50,821 bases of DNA from CAJXZP01 sp041563475 (GCA_041563475.1 JBFFMY010000014.1:1-50821), one strand, 5' to 3'; positions 40,838-50,576 are shown, numbered from the stretch's first letter. Made by a program: numbers and translations. The notes: a model not told the origin generated them from the letters alone.

Positions 40838-41878
40838 TTATTTTTTGCCAAATCGATACCCCACAAACCCATTTATTTTCCCACTACCAACAGTGAAGCC
40901 TTGCTTTTTTGCAATCTTGACGGAAAAAATATCAGAAATATAGCTAATTCCCGTAAAAAACCGCGTACCATTATACCCAACAGAGTTCATGGTGTTTAAG
41001 CTGAAATTAAACCCTGTGGGCAATTCGTATCCACTTTCTAGCGCATAATCACCGTAATTTAGAACTAATCCCGGAATTAAGCTACCGGTCGCAAAAAAGT
41101 GTTTCGCGAAAACAAACGTGTACATGTAACCTGCTCTAGCTCCAATATTAAATACATTTAAAGAATTCAAATGGGTAATTGGGTTTAGATACGGAGAAAG
41201 TTCAATCGGAACTATGGAAGAATCTGCGGTAAGACTGTAAATTGAAAAAGTAACACCAGCAATTACACTACCCGCACTTTTCTTTTGACGCTCGTTAAAC
41301 ACAAAAGGGGCCTTCAAAGAGAACTTAGTATAATTAAAGGCATACATGTACTGCAACATAAAATTAGTAGTACGAATATCCTCCCTATTAACCGAAGAAT
41401 CATTGGGTATAACCGTTACCCCAAAAACATCACTTAAATTATACCCTTGATAATATTGCATAGTGGCAGAAATATATTGCTTACTGCTAAAAATCCGGCC
41501 TTGAAAATCAAATGATCGTTGGTTTTCAAGGTTTGAATTTTTATTGAGCCCCAACCCCAGTGTGATGTCGAAGGAAAAGAATTTATATGCCACACCCAAT
41601 CCTAGATTTAAATCTCTTTCGGGCCGGTATTTTACACTTGTTTTGTTGGTTAAATCTCGTACTCTGAAATAGTTTATTTTGGTTAAACCAACCACTTTTA
41701 ATGCGACTTGATTGCCATAGTTTTCAATGTAATTCGTGTCATTATTTCGATATAAAAAATGGTCGGTAAGCGTATTAATTACCTGCATCAAAGTATCAAC
41801 AGTTTGGGCTTTAACTGGGCTCAATTGAACCAAGTTAAAGCCAATAAAAAACATACTTATTAATCCTAATTTTCTCAT
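40838..41878 (-). CDS. DUF4421-family outer-membrane-like protein
   Basis: A 346-residue protein with a signal peptide ending VKAQ (about residue 25). The rest has alternating aromatic and hydrophobic strands such as FFSFDITLGLGLNKNS, ISATMQYYQGYNL, TNFMLQYMYAFNYTKFSLKA and GYMYTFVFAKHFFATGSLIP, typical of a small beta-barrel. It ends GFVGYRFGKK. I recognise the pattern as DUF4421, common in Bacteroidota and of unknown role. The downstream hemolysin-III gene starts 7 bp beyond its stop, suggesting an operon. The 210-bp region upstream (41879-42088) holds a short perfect dyad CACTAT-T-ATAGTG (41921-41933) and nothing else I can identify. Confidence 0.82.
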   Translation of the reverse strand: MRKLGLISMFFIGFNLVQLSPVKAQTVDTLMQVINTLTDHFLYRNNDTNYIENYGNQVALKVVGLTKINYFRVRDLTNKTSVKYRPERDLNLGLGVAYKFFSFDITLGLGLNKNSNLENQRSFDFQGRIFSSKQYISATMQYYQGYNLSDVFGVTVIPNDSSVNREDIRTTNFMLQYMYAFNYTKFSLKAPFVFNERQKKSAGSVIAGVTFSIYSLTADSSIVPIELSPYLNPITHLNSLNVFNIGARAGYMYTFVFAKHFFATGSLIPGLVLNYGDYALESGYELPTGFNFSLNTMNSVGYNGTRFFTGISYISDIFSVKIAKKQGFTVGSGKINGFVGYRFGKK

Positions 41879-42088
41879 ATCAATATCGAGCGCAAATTAC
41901 AACATGCGTAATTAATGCCACACTATTATAGTGCCAAAAAAGTTAGGTGGAATTCATTTAATTTTTTGCAAGAACGTAAAAAATAGGTGATTAATTGTTT
42001 AAAATTGGTGGAAAACGCATAGGCTAAAATGCATTCCGATAATCAAATTCCAATGTAAGTTTGGCATTCTATTTCTGAAGAAGTTTCA

Positions 42089-42883
42089 ATGACCAAATAC
42101 GTAGATTTCAAACAAGGCAAAATTCGCTATACCGATAGTGGAAAAGGGCGTGTTGTGGTTTTTTTGCACGGTTTTTTAGAATCTTTAGAAATGTGGCGAC
42201 TCTACCAGAACCTACCGAATTACATCCGTAAAATATGCATTGATCTACCCGGTCATGGAAAATCAGATAATTTCGGTTATGTGCACTCCATGGAGTTAAT
42301 GGCCGAAGGTGTGCGTGCTGTTTTAAAAAATGAAGGAATTCGAAAAGTGGTTGTTGTTGGCCATTCAATGGGTGGTTATGTTGGTTTGGCATTTGCTGAA
42401 ATATACCCAGATATGATGAAGGGTTTGGTTATGTATTTTTCATCCGCAGCAGCAGATGACAAGGAGAAAAAGAAAAATCGTAATCGAGCTATTAAGCTGG
42501 TAGAAAAGAATAAAAATTCATTTGTCAGCGCATCTATTCCATTACTTTTTGCGAATCATAATCGGTCTAAATACAGGAAAACTATTACGCATTTAGTACA
42601 CAATGCACAAAAAATGGGGGTCCAAAATATTATTGCGGCATTGGGTGGAATGCGCGATCGGTACGATAGAGAAATCATTCTTAAATTTGCCCCATACCCG
42701 ATTGGTTACATTATTGGGGATTTAGATCCAATTCTCCCCAAAGAGGTGTTAATTCAACAATCAAAATTGGCTGAAAATGGTTCTTTAACCATTCTTAAAA
42801 AAACTGGCCATATGGGATTTATTGAAAATAAAAAAGAAACCTATGCAGCCCTAAAGAAGTTTGTATGTAGCGTTTACACGTAA
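42089..42883 (+). CDS. alpha/beta-fold hydrolase
   Basis: A 264-residue cytoplasmic alpha/beta-hydrolase with the canonical order: oxyanion HG in VVVFLHGFLESLEMW, IDLPGHGKSD, the nucleophile elbow VVGHSMGGYVGL (Ser94), an acid in YIIGDLDPILP, and the base in KKTGHMGFIE. A lid region with many lysines lies between (DDKEKKKNRNRAIKLVEKNK, about 125-145). It resembles the broad MhpC/BioH-like group; no specific reaction can be given. It ends one base before the convergent epimerase gene, with no terminator between, so the two transcripts probably overlap. Confidence 0.88.
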   Translation: MTKYVDFKQGKIRYTDSGKGRVVVFLHGFLESLEMWRLYQNLPNYIRKICIDLPGHGKSDNFGYVHSMELMAEGVRAVLKNEGIRKVVVVGHSMGGYVGLAFAEIYPDMMKGLVMYFSSAAADDKEKKKNRNRAIKLVEKNKNSFVSASIPLLFANHNRSKYRKTITHLVHNAQKMGVQNIIAALGGMRDRYDREIILKFAPYPIGYIIGDLDPILPKEVLIQQSKLAENGSLTILKKTGHMGFIENKKETYAALKKFVCSVYT

Positions 42884-43903
42884 TTAGTGCTTCAAAAAAT
42901 ACTTTGCGGCATTCGCCACTGCCTCATCAATACTTCTAAACGTAAATCCAGTTGCATCCACAAATTTTTGATGACTAAAGCGCATTGTGCTGATTGCTGA
43001 TTGAGCAGATTCAGAAGTTACAACAGGAGCATTTCCGGTAATTAGAGAACGCAACTTTTCAAGTCGCCAAGTTACCCCTACTAAAAAGCCTTTTACCAAC
43101 ATACTTGGGGGATTAACCCCCATGGCAAGTGCCACTTTAGTAAATAAATCTTTATAGGTTAAGTTCTCCCCAGTCACCAAATAGCGCTCTCCTGAAATGG
43201 TTCCTTCCATCAACATAAACAAAGCATCCACTACATCTCGCGCATCTACAAAAGCATTTGCTCCAGGCGTATAAAATTTCAATCCCTTTTTTATGGTTTT
43301 GAAAATGGTACCGCTTGATCGCGCCCAATCACCCGGGCCAATAACCACACATGGATTTACGATAACAGAATTTAACCCTTCTGCAATTCCACGCCAAACT
43401 TCGTTCTCCGCATAATGCTTGCTTATGGCATAGTTGGATGTCACATCCTCTTCAATCCAATCGTTGGATTCAACAACAACTTTATCATCCTTCGTTTTTC
43501 CAACCGCTGCCGTTGAACTCACGTAACACAATTTTTCAATACCTAAGTCTAAGCATGCATTCACCACGTTGGCCGTTCCTTCAATATTGATTTTATAGAG
43601 CTTTTCGCGATCTTGTGGATCAAACGAAACGAGGGCTGCCGTGTGATACACTTTAGTAGCATTTCCAATCGCATCGTTTAAGGTTGCAATATTTGTGATA
43701 TCACCATTTACCCACTCAATAGTATCAAACAAGGATTTGGCATCATAAAATTCAAAAACTGTTTTAACGATTTCTACATTAGAGTTTTCACGTTTTAAAG
43801 CTCGAATGGCGAAACCGTTTTGAGCCAATTTAACCAATAAGTGCGTCCCTAATAATCCAGTACCTCCCGTAACAAAAACTGTTTGTTGATTGCTTTTATT
43901 CAT
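42884..43903 (-). CDS. NAD-dependent epimerase/dehydratase (extended SDR, DFR/3-beta-HSD-like)
   Basis: A 339-residue extended SDR. The N-terminal nucleotide-binding motif VTGGTGLLGTHLLVKLAQNG starts at about residue 10. VYHTAALVSF, CYVSSTAAVG (catalytic Ser) and the Tyr/Lys pair in NYAISKHYAE follow, then VNPCVVIGPGDW. This is the dihydroflavonol-reductase-like branch, whose bacterial members reduce or epimerise varied substrates. The -33/-7 promoter at 43909-43940 ends only 5 nt before the ATG, so the mRNA may be leaderless. No other in-frame ATG precedes the NAD motif, so the start is firm. Confidence 0.9.
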   Translation of the reverse strand: MNKSNQQTVFVTGGTGLLGTHLLVKLAQNGFAIRALKRENSNVEIVKTVFEFYDAKSLFDTIEWVNGDITNIATLNDAIGNATKVYHTAALVSFDPQDREKLYKINIEGTANVVNACLDLGIEKLCYVSSTAAVGKTKDDKVVVESNDWIEEDVTSNYAISKHYAENEVWRGIAEGLNSVIVNPCVVIGPGDWARSSGTIFKTIKKGLKFYTPGANAFVDARDVVDALFMLMEGTISGERYLVTGENLTYKDLFTKVALAMGVNPPSMLVKGFLVGVTWRLEKLRSLITGNAPVVTSESAQSAISTMRFSHQKFVDATGFTFRSIDEAVANAAKYFLKH

Positions 43904-43908
43904 ACCCT

Positions 43909-43940
43909 CAAAAGTAACCTTTGCTATTTCAATTTTTCAA
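43909..43940 (-). promoter_or_regulatory. promoter of the epimerase gene with both -33 and -7 elements
   Basis: On the minus strand TTG (43940-43938), a 21-nt spacer and TACTTTTG (43916-43909) fit the Bacteroidota pattern TTG-N17-23-TAnnTTTG. Only 5 nt separate the -7 element from the ATG. Confidence 0.6.
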
Positions 43941-44049
43941 AAAACGGGCTTTTTTACCTCTGAAATTATCATTGTTGTATTTTTTATGGGGTAATTATGG
44001 CAAAAGTTTGAATTAACCTTACTTTCGCCATTCAAATAATTGGAATAAA

Positions 44050-45027
44050 ATGGCTCGTATTTTAACAGGTGTACAAGCAACCGGAACGCCACATTTAGGC
44101 AACATTTTAGGCGCAATAAATCCAGCCATTCAATTGGCTCAAGATGCCAAAAATGAATCTCTTTTGTTTATTGCTGATATGCACTCTTTAACCGCCATTA
44201 AAGATGCTTCGCTTTTAAAAGAAAATACATATAGTGTTGCTGCAGCTTGGCTAGCAATGGGTTTAAATACGGATAAAACCATTTTTTATCGTCAAAGTGA
44301 TATTCCTGAAGTCACCGAACTTACCTGGTATTTGAATTGTGTTACCCCATTTCCGATGCTAACGAACGCCACTTCTTTTAAAGATAAATCAAACCGATTA
44401 AGTGATGTGAATGCGGGTTTATTTGATTACCCTGTTTTAATGGCGTGCGATATTTTGTTGTACGATTCAAATATTGTTCCCGTAGGAAAAGACCAAAAAC
44501 AACACCTAGAAATGACTCGTGATTTAGCTAGTTCGTTTAATCACATTTATGGAGAAACATTTGTGCTGCCCAAATCAAGAATTCAGGAAAATGTAATGTT
44601 GGTTCCCGGTACAGATGGACAAAAAATGAGCAAAAGTTATGGGAATTTTATTGATGTATTCGCACCAAAAAACGTTTTGAAAAAACAGGTAATGGGAATT
44701 ATTACAGATGATACCCCATTAGAAAGTCCGAAAGATCCAGAAACAAGTATTCCGTTTCAATTGTATAGTCTTATTGCAACCGAAGATAAAATTGCCGAAA
44801 TGCGCGCCAATTATTTAGCTGGCGATTACGGATATGGACATGCAAAAAAAGAATTGCTTAATACAATTCTAGAGGTGTTTGATGAACCTCGTACTAAGTA
44901 TGCGCATTACATGGAAAACAAAAATGAACTGGAAGCCGAGCTCATGAAAGGAGCCGAAAAGGCATCTATTATTGCTTCTGAGGTTTTGAATAGAGTACGC
45001 GAGAAAGTGGGGTTCAAAAAAAGATAG
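44050..45027 (+). CDS. trpS: tryptophanyl-tRNA synthetase
   Basis: A 325-residue class I synthetase of the usual bacterial TrpRS length. The HIGH-like motif is TPHLGNILGAI (about 13-23). The KMSKS motif is intact in GQKMSKSYGNFI. Tryptophan-pocket stretches FIADMHSLTAI and MACDILLYDSNIVPVGKDQKQHLE (quoted from the family region in parts) are present, with the Asp of the binding site. It charges tRNA-Trp. TACTTTCG (44020-44027), one base off the -7 consensus, lies 22 nt upstream. It is a single gene; a DUF2007 gene follows after about 100 bp. Confidence 0.96.
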   Translation: MARILTGVQATGTPHLGNILGAINPAIQLAQDAKNESLLFIADMHSLTAIKDASLLKENTYSVAAAWLAMGLNTDKTIFYRQSDIPEVTELTWYLNCVTPFPMLTNATSFKDKSNRLSDVNAGLFDYPVLMACDILLYDSNIVPVGKDQKQHLEMTRDLASSFNHIYGETFVLPKSRIQENVMLVPGTDGQKMSKSYGNFIDVFAPKNVLKKQVMGIITDDTPLESPKDPETSIPFQLYSLIATEDKIAEMRANYLAGDYGYGHAKKELLNTILEVFDEPRTKYAHYMENKNELEAELMKGAEKASIIASEVLNRVREKVGFKKR

Positions 45028-45131
45028 GTTTTTACCCAACTCATTTTTGGCCGACAAATACTTTGATTTTAACAAAAAGCCCTATTTTGCTATCGTCATC
45101 TGTGGCGTATTTAAAAAATGAAATTATAAAA

Positions 45132-45509
45132 ATGCAAAATTGGACAACCATTATATCCTTTACATATCCCCATGAAGCTCATTTAGCAAAAAGCAAATTA
45201 GAATCTGAAGGAATCCATGTTATTTTAAAGGATGAATTAACAACTCAAGTAAATAATTTCTACTCCAATGCAATTGGAGGTGTTAAGCTCCAGATTAACG
45301 AGTCGGATGTTATTCCTGCAAAACAAATCCTTATTGATGGAGGGTTTTTAAACGCTGAATCCGTTGCACCTAATAGATTTCTTATTTTATTTGATAATTA
45401 CTCCTCAAAGCTCCCAATTATAGGAAAATCAATGTTAGAGTTACGGTTAATTGTCCTTGTAGCTTTGGCAGTTTCAATTCTGCTTTTTCTATTCGTATTT
45501 ATTACATGA
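45132..45509 (+). CDS. DUF2007-domain membrane-anchored protein
   Basis: Start set at ATG 45132 (MQNWTTIISF); the frame opens at TTG 45063, but the first 23 codons are not like the family. The 125-residue product has a DUF2007 domain (about 1-70; SFTYPHEAHLAKSKLESEGI, LKDELTTQVNNFYSNAIGGV, KLQINESDVIPAKQIL), sometimes called a putative signal-transducing module. It ends in one hydrophobic helix (about 100-123; LRLIVLVALAVSILLFLFVF). The domain would lie in the cytoplasm on a C-terminal anchor. No biochemical role is known to me. Confidence 0.82.
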   Translation: MQNWTTIISFTYPHEAHLAKSKLESEGIHVILKDELTTQVNNFYSNAIGGVKLQINESDVIPAKQILIDGGFLNAESVAPNRFLILFDNYSSKLPIIGKSMLELRLIVLVALAVSILLFLFVFIT

Positions 45510-45532
45510 ACAATTAAAAAGGCAGGTATTTT

Positions 45533-46429
45533 CTATTTGTAATCTTCATACCACTTAAAGTACTTGTCAAGAATACTCCCTTTTCTATGTTGAACAAATT
45601 CTAAAAAGGCTTTTGCTACCGGTGATAATTTTTTGTTTTTCAGCCATATCATTCTCCAATCCGTTCTCATTGGAAGTCCTCTTTTTTTGATGATTTTCAA
45701 TGAGTCATTCATTAGCTCATTTTTAATTCCTATCAAAGGCAAAATAGAGTGGCCTAGTCCTGCTATTACTGCCTGTTTAACTGCTTCGTTTGACGTTAAT
45801 TCAAGCTTCTTTCTCTTGGTCGTATCCGTCTCTTCAAAGTAGTGTTCCATTTCTTGACGCGTAGCCGATCCTTCTTCTCTGAAAATTAGTGGTTTCTTTT
45901 GATTATAGTTTTCGTGGGTACCTACTAAATACAATTTGTTTTCTAAAAGCAATTCTTCATTCACTTTCAAATCTTCTGGCAAAACCGACACAATGGCAAA
46001 GTCAATCTCATTGTTTTTTAAGCTTTCAATAACCTTTGATTTGTTGTTTACATCTAGCATTAAATCAATTCCAGAATGCGCCTTCAAAAAATCCGTTAAA
46101 AAAAAGGGAATCATGTATTTTCCTGTAGAAGCGGATGATATTTTCAACCGTCCGGTTAACATTCCTTCATACTCCCTTGTCTTAAACTTCAACGCGTCCA
46201 GTTCCTCAAAAATTCTTTGCGATATAGTAGCTATTTCCAACCCAAAATCTGTGATATGTAAACTTCTACCTATGATTTCAGTGAGTGGAATATCAAACTG
46301 ATCTTGAAAATTTTTTAATTGTATAGACACTGCGGGTTGGGTCATAAAAAGCTCTTCTGAGGCCTTTGTAACACTCTTTTTCTCCACTACTTTCAAGAAT
46401 ACCCGGAGTTGGTTGATGGTGTAATTCAT
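45533..46429 (-). CDS. LysR-family regulator divergent from the dab operon
   Basis: A 298-residue LysR regulator. The N-terminal winged HTH (residues 1-65) reads INQLRVFLKVVEKKSVTKAS, EELFMTQPAVSIQLKNFQDQ, FDIPLTEI. The effector domain (about 90-290) has GRLKISSASTGKYMIPFFL and a hinge near 160-165. The short N-terminal form with GLEIATISQRIFEEL is like CbbR/CmpR-type proteins that sense carbon metabolites. It is read divergently from dabB across 92 bp containing a T-N11-A dyad. This is the classic arrangement for a LysR activator of the adjacent operon and suggests control of inorganic-carbon uptake. The effector cannot be told from sequence. Confidence 0.92.
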   Translation of the reverse strand: MNYTINQLRVFLKVVEKKSVTKASEELFMTQPAVSIQLKNFQDQFDIPLTEIIGRSLHITDFGLEIATISQRIFEELDALKFKTREYEGMLTGRLKISSASTGKYMIPFFLTDFLKAHSGIDLMLDVNNKSKVIESLKNNEIDFAIVSVLPEDLKVNEELLLENKLYLVGTHENYNQKKPLIFREEGSATRQEMEHYFEETDTTKRKKLELTSNEAVKQAVIAGLGHSILPLIGIKNELMNDSLKIIKKRGLPMRTDWRMIWLKNKKLSPVAKAFLEFVQHRKGSILDKYFKWYEDYK

Positions 46430-46444
46430 AAATTTTGTTTATGG

Positions 46445-46495
46445 TTTAGATTGTAAATATAAATAAAAAAGTATGGATTAGTCGCCATAGATTTG
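46445..46495 (+). promoter_or_regulatory. dab promoter with LysR-type T-N11-A site
   Basis: TTTAGATTGTAAA (46445-46457) is a T-N11-A dyad (TTTA/TAAA). TAGATTTG (46488-46495) matches the -7 element TAnnTTTG, 26 nt before the dabB ATG. No -33 TTG is found at the proper distance, as often seen for activator-dependent promoters. The dyad lies about 30 bp upstream of the -7 element. Confidence 0.5.
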
Positions 46496-46521
46496 CCGCC
46501 AAATAATTAATACATCAAATT

Positions 46522-48096
46522 ATGAGTGCAACATTACTAGGTGCTATTTTTCTTTTACCCGCTCTACTACTTCTATCCACCAGTATTTCAATGTATCCCT
46601 TCAACACGTTTTCAAAGGTTTTAAAAAACATTCAACTAGCGCTTTTAATTAATTTGGTTAATTCCATAGTAGGAATTGTTTGGTTAGTGAAATTTGGGCC
46701 AACGGAAATTAACTTTTTCGAATTCTATGAACTTGGTTTAAGCGTTCGACTAGACCCACTCAGTCTCATAATGTATTTCATGATTTCTATAATCGCGTTT
46801 GTCGTGATACGATTTAGTAGAAATTACCTAGACGGAGACCCAAGAATAAAGGAATTCTTTAGTCGACTAGCATTTACCATCGCTTTTGTTCAAGTTTTGG
46901 TTCTTTCCGGAAACATCGCCATATTTTTCATCGCATGGGTTGGAACAAGTATAGGATTGCATCAATTACTTCGTTTTTATCCCGATCGAAAAAGGGCTCT
47001 CCTTGCTTCCCGAAAAAAGTTCCTTATCGCCCGTTTAGGAGACCTAATGCTTTTAATGGCTTTCACATTAATTTATCTTGAATTTCATAATGGAAATCTG
47101 GGCTATCTATTTGATCAATTCCAGGAAGTGGACGGGAACAGCATCCCAATTAAACTTCAAATTGCGGCAGTTTTCCTTGTATTGAGCGCTGCATTGAAAT
47201 CGGTCCAAGTTCCTTTTCACGGCTGGTTACTCGATGTAATGGAAGCTCCAACTCCTGTTTCAGCCCTTCTACATGCCGGGTTGCTTAATGCAGGGCCTTT
47301 TTTAATTATTCGATTTGCTTTTCTACTTGATATTGCAGAAAACGCAAGTATACTATTGATTACAATAGGTGCATTTAGCGCCTTGTTCGGAGCAATTGTA
47401 GCGACTACACAACCTGCACTTAAAACATCTTTAGCGTATTCCAGTGTGGGACATATGGGTTTCACTTTAATGCTTTGCGGTTTTGGAGCGTATTCTGCTG
47501 CGCTTCTGCATCTAATTGCGCACTCCTTTTACAAAGCACATGCGTTTCTTTCTTCTGGTAGTATCATTGACAAGGTTCAAACCAAAAACGCTGTTGATTA
47601 TGCCCGATTAGGAAAAATTTGGAGAATGATTCTTGGATTGGTTACTACTGTTATCCTGTACATTTCAACCGCATATTTTTGGGGAACCACTGTGCATACC
47701 GAATTTCAGTTGTTAGTGATTGGTAGCATCATCTTCTTTGGTGTTCTCTCCATTCAAATCAACGCTTTCGATTCTAACATCAGTGCCCAATCAATTATTT
47801 CACTTTTGATAGGTTCAGGAATTGTAATCAACTTGTTTTTCATCTTTGAGAAGACCGTTAATTATACTATAAACAGTCAAATACCTGAAATTCGTGAGCC
47901 GAGTTCAAACCTTGTCCTTATGTCAATCGCCATACTTGTGGCCTTTTTCATCCCCGTTTTTATACAGTTTTCAAACAGTAAAATCAGAAATTGGAAATTC
48001 TCCAAGCATATTGGAATTCATATCAGAAATGGTTTGTATTTCAACTTAATCTTTGATAAAATGATGAATTCGCTAAGTACCAAAACGGTAAAATAG
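46522..48096 (+). CDS. dabB: DabB-type proton-conducting membrane subunit of inorganic-carbon transporter
   Basis: A 524-residue integral membrane protein of the NuoL/MrpA (proton_antipo_M) family with about 13 helices. The antiporter core has SAALKSVQVPFHGWLLDVME, APTPVSALLHAGLLNAGPFL, TTQPALKTSLAYSSVGHMGF and LLHLIAHSFYKAHAFLSSGS. The conserved Lys and His residues of proton channels are present. There are no other complex I genes here, and a DUF2309/DabA gene follows 23 bp after the stop. This is the DAB pair, in which DabB couples the cation gradient to CO2 hydration by DabA. The shortness relative to NuoL (about 600) is normal for DabB. Confidence 0.92.
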   Translation: MSATLLGAIFLLPALLLLSTSISMYPFNTFSKVLKNIQLALLINLVNSIVGIVWLVKFGPTEINFFEFYELGLSVRLDPLSLIMYFMISIIAFVVIRFSRNYLDGDPRIKEFFSRLAFTIAFVQVLVLSGNIAIFFIAWVGTSIGLHQLLRFYPDRKRALLASRKKFLIARLGDLMLLMAFTLIYLEFHNGNLGYLFDQFQEVDGNSIPIKLQIAAVFLVLSAALKSVQVPFHGWLLDVMEAPTPVSALLHAGLLNAGPFLIIRFAFLLDIAENASILLITIGAFSALFGAIVATTQPALKTSLAYSSVGHMGFTLMLCGFGAYSAALLHLIAHSFYKAHAFLSSGSIIDKVQTKNAVDYARLGKIWRMILGLVTTVILYISTAYFWGTTVHTEFQLLVIGSIIFFGVLSIQINAFDSNISAQSIISLLIGSGIVINLFFIFEKTVNYTINSQIPEIREPSSNLVLMSIAILVAFFIPVFIQFSNSKIRNWKFSKHIGIHIRNGLYFNLIFDKMMNSLSTKTVK

Positions 48097-48119
48097 TTTC
48101 AATACATAAAAATGAACAC

Positions 48120-50576
48120 ATGAAGAAGTCAAACGTCATATCCTTAATTGAAGCAAGTTGTAAGCGTGTAGCTCCCGCATGGCCGCTGAAAAACTTTGTT
48201 GCGGTGAATCCTTTTACAGGGTTTGCAGATGAAGAGTTTTCAGAAACAGCAAAAAGCCTAGCCAAAAGAGGTGGAGTTAGAATGTCGATGCCCATTCCAT
48301 TCTATTTGGATCAAATTGAGAACAAAGCGCTTACACCATCGGATGTTAGGGAAGCATATACAAAACAAGGGAAGGAGCAAATCGCGTTCAAAAGCTTCAT
48401 GGAAAATATAACCCGTTTGGCTGAAAATCCAGAAAACCCTTCTCCAATTGACTCCACTTTAATTGGCATCGCATCTAAAAATACTGGAAAGGACTGGACG
48501 GAATTCATGGTGAACAAAATATCTGAATGGGCAACTTCCCACTTTGATGAATATATCGCTCTTTGGAATACCTCTGATGGAATTCAAAACGTATATCAAT
48601 CATGGAAGAGCGAAGCGGAAATTGATATGTCTCCAGAAATAATGGGGTTAAAAGGATTTCGTGACATGGTCAAAAAATTGCCAGAAGATCATTTTGAAGC
48701 TATAACGTTCATTTTAACAAAACTAAAACTACCGGAGGAAAAGGTTGAAGGGTATTTGCACTCGATGCTATTAAAAACGATTGGATGGTCGTCATACATA
48801 TCCGGAGTGGATTACAATAACGCACTATATTCTAAAGAAAACGGTCGATTGCAAGAATTCCTTGCCATTTTATTAGCCTGGGAGTTCTATTTTCTGGATG
48901 TATATGGGAACACAGAAATTAAAGAAGAATGGTACAAGAATCAATTTGGAGAAAAAGCCGAAAATCAAGTTTTTCTTGAAAGAATAGAAACTGAATTATT
49001 ACTTCAGGACGCATACGATTTTGCATGTCAACGGGACTTAAAAAACACATTTAACGCGCACGAACCTTCTTCTAATAAAGAAGAGGTGAAAGCCCAAATA
49101 ATCTTTTGTATAGATGTTAGATCAGAAGTTTACAGAAGAAATTTGGAAACGGTGGACAAGAGTATTGAAACAATAGGATTTGCTGGATTCTTTGGTTTTC
49201 CCATAAACTATCTTCCTTTAGGCCATTCGGAAGGAAAAAACCATTGTCCTGTTTTAATTCCTTCATCGGTTACGGTAAAAGAGTCCATTTCGGATGAACA
49301 AAAGGCGATAAGAAAAAGAAAGACAAGACATCAAATAGAAAAGACCTGGAAAAAATTTAAGTCGGGGGCGGTAACTTCTTTTGGTTTCGTGAGCCCTATA
49401 GGTTTAACTTTTCTTCCTAAACTCATTTTAAATTCAATAGGATTAACACGACCCGTTGAAGATCCGAAACAAGATGGGTTGAAAAAATGGATGAAAGTAG
49501 AGAGAGTACTCAATTTATCTTTGATTTCGCTCGATGAAAAAGTATCCATGGCAGCAGGGGCGTTAACGGGCATGGGACTCACAAAAAATATAGCCCCTCT
49601 TGTACTCATCTCTGGGCACGGTTCCACCTCTGTAAATAATACACATGCTTCTGGTTTGGACTGCGGGGCTTGCGGTGGACATTCTGGAGAAATTAATGCA
49701 TTAACTGCGCAACAAATACTTAACGATTATGAGGTAAGGAACCACCTATCGAAACAAGGTATTCATGTTCCAGATGAAACACTTTTTGTTGCTTGTCTCC
49801 ATGATACTACTACAGATGAGGTAGAAATCATAAATGAGCAATACATTCCTGATAGCCATAAAAACGCTATTCAATCGGTGAAAGACTCGCTCAAGAAAGC
49901 AACCGCGTTAAACAGAATAGAACGTTCTAAACGATTCAACATACATCCAACGAGCGTAGAAAAGATTCATGGGAAAATTCTAAATCGTTCACGTGATTGG
50001 TCACAAGTTAGACCGGAGTGGGGCCTTGCAGGTTGTAACGCCTTTGTAATTGCTCCAAGGTCACTTACTGCAGGCATAAATTTGAAAGGAAAGTCTTTTT
50101 TACAATCCTACGATGCGAAAACAGATATTGAAAATCAGGTATTGGAAAGCATCATGACCGCTCCAATGGTAGTAACAAGTTGGATAAACCTACAATACTT
50201 CGCGAGCACGGTGGATAACAAACATTTCGGTGCGGGAAATAAAACACTTCATAACGTAGCAGGAGGAATAGGTGTTCTTGAAGGGTCAGGGGGTGATTTA
50301 AGGATCGGACTTCCCTTGCAATCGGTTAGTATTGGCGATAAAATTGAGCATCTGCCCCAGCGATTAAATGTTATTATCAATGCCCCAATCGAATCCATTA
50401 ATTCAATTTTAAAAAAGAATGAGGGCATCAAACAGTTGTGCGATCATTCATGGATTTCATTGCTAAAATTAGATGATTACGGCAAAATAACCCATAGATA
50501 TACGAAAGACTGTCATTGGGAATCAATCGAAAAGGTAACCATATACAGTGCAAAACAAGAATTAGAAACCGTTTAA
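48120..50576 (+). CDS. dabA: DabA (DUF2309), beta-carbonic-anhydrase-like subunit of inorganic-carbon transporter
   Basis: An 818-residue cytoplasmic protein of the UPF0753/DUF2309 family. The start region (SCKRVAPAWPLKNFVAVNPF) is typical. The zinc site matches the proposed beta-carbonic-anhydrase-like one: Cys330 and Asp332 in FCIDVRSE (with Arg334), His500 in ISGHGST and Cys515 in GLDCGACGGHSG. The His-to-Cys distance of 15 equals that reported for Halothiobacillus DabA. Further family stretches are RDWSQVRPEWGLAGCNAFVI and HNVAGGIGVLEGSGGDLRIG. It is thought to turn CO2 into bicarbonate in one direction, driven through DabB. Together they would supply bicarbonate to carboxylases; no Rubisco gene is in this window. 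Confidence 0.94.
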   Translation: MKKSNVISLIEASCKRVAPAWPLKNFVAVNPFTGFADEEFSETAKSLAKRGGVRMSMPIPFYLDQIENKALTPSDVREAYTKQGKEQIAFKSFMENITRLAENPENPSPIDSTLIGIASKNTGKDWTEFMVNKISEWATSHFDEYIALWNTSDGIQNVYQSWKSEAEIDMSPEIMGLKGFRDMVKKLPEDHFEAITFILTKLKLPEEKVEGYLHSMLLKTIGWSSYISGVDYNNALYSKENGRLQEFLAILLAWEFYFLDVYGNTEIKEEWYKNQFGEKAENQVFLERIETELLLQDAYDFACQRDLKNTFNAHEPSSNKEEVKAQIIFCIDVRSEVYRRNLETVDKSIETIGFAGFFGFPINYLPLGHSEGKNHCPVLIPSSVTVKESISDEQKAIRKRKTRHQIEKTWKKFKSGAVTSFGFVSPIGLTFLPKLILNSIGLTRPVEDPKQDGLKKWMKVERVLNLSLISLDEKVSMAAGALTGMGLTKNIAPLVLISGHGSTSVNNTHASGLDCGACGGHSGEINALTAQQILNDYEVRNHLSKQGIHVPDETLFVACLHDTTTDEVEIINEQYIPDSHKNAIQSVKDSLKKATALNRIERSKRFNIHPTSVEKIHGKILNRSRDWSQVRPEWGLAGCNAFVIAPRSLTAGINLKGKSFLQSYDAKTDIENQVLESIMTAPMVVTSWINLQYFASTVDNKHFGAGNKTLHNVAGGIGVLEGSGGDLRIGLPLQSVSIGDKIEHLPQRLNVIINAPIESINSILKKNEGIKQLCDHSWISLLKLDDYGKITHRYTKDCHWESIEKVTIYSAKQELETV

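Noticed and set aside
41921..41933. Short perfect dyad CACTAT-T-ATAGTG upstream of the DUF4421 gene
   Set aside because: Only 6-bp arms, a single occurrence noticed, and not placed clearly against a promoter; too weak to call a site.
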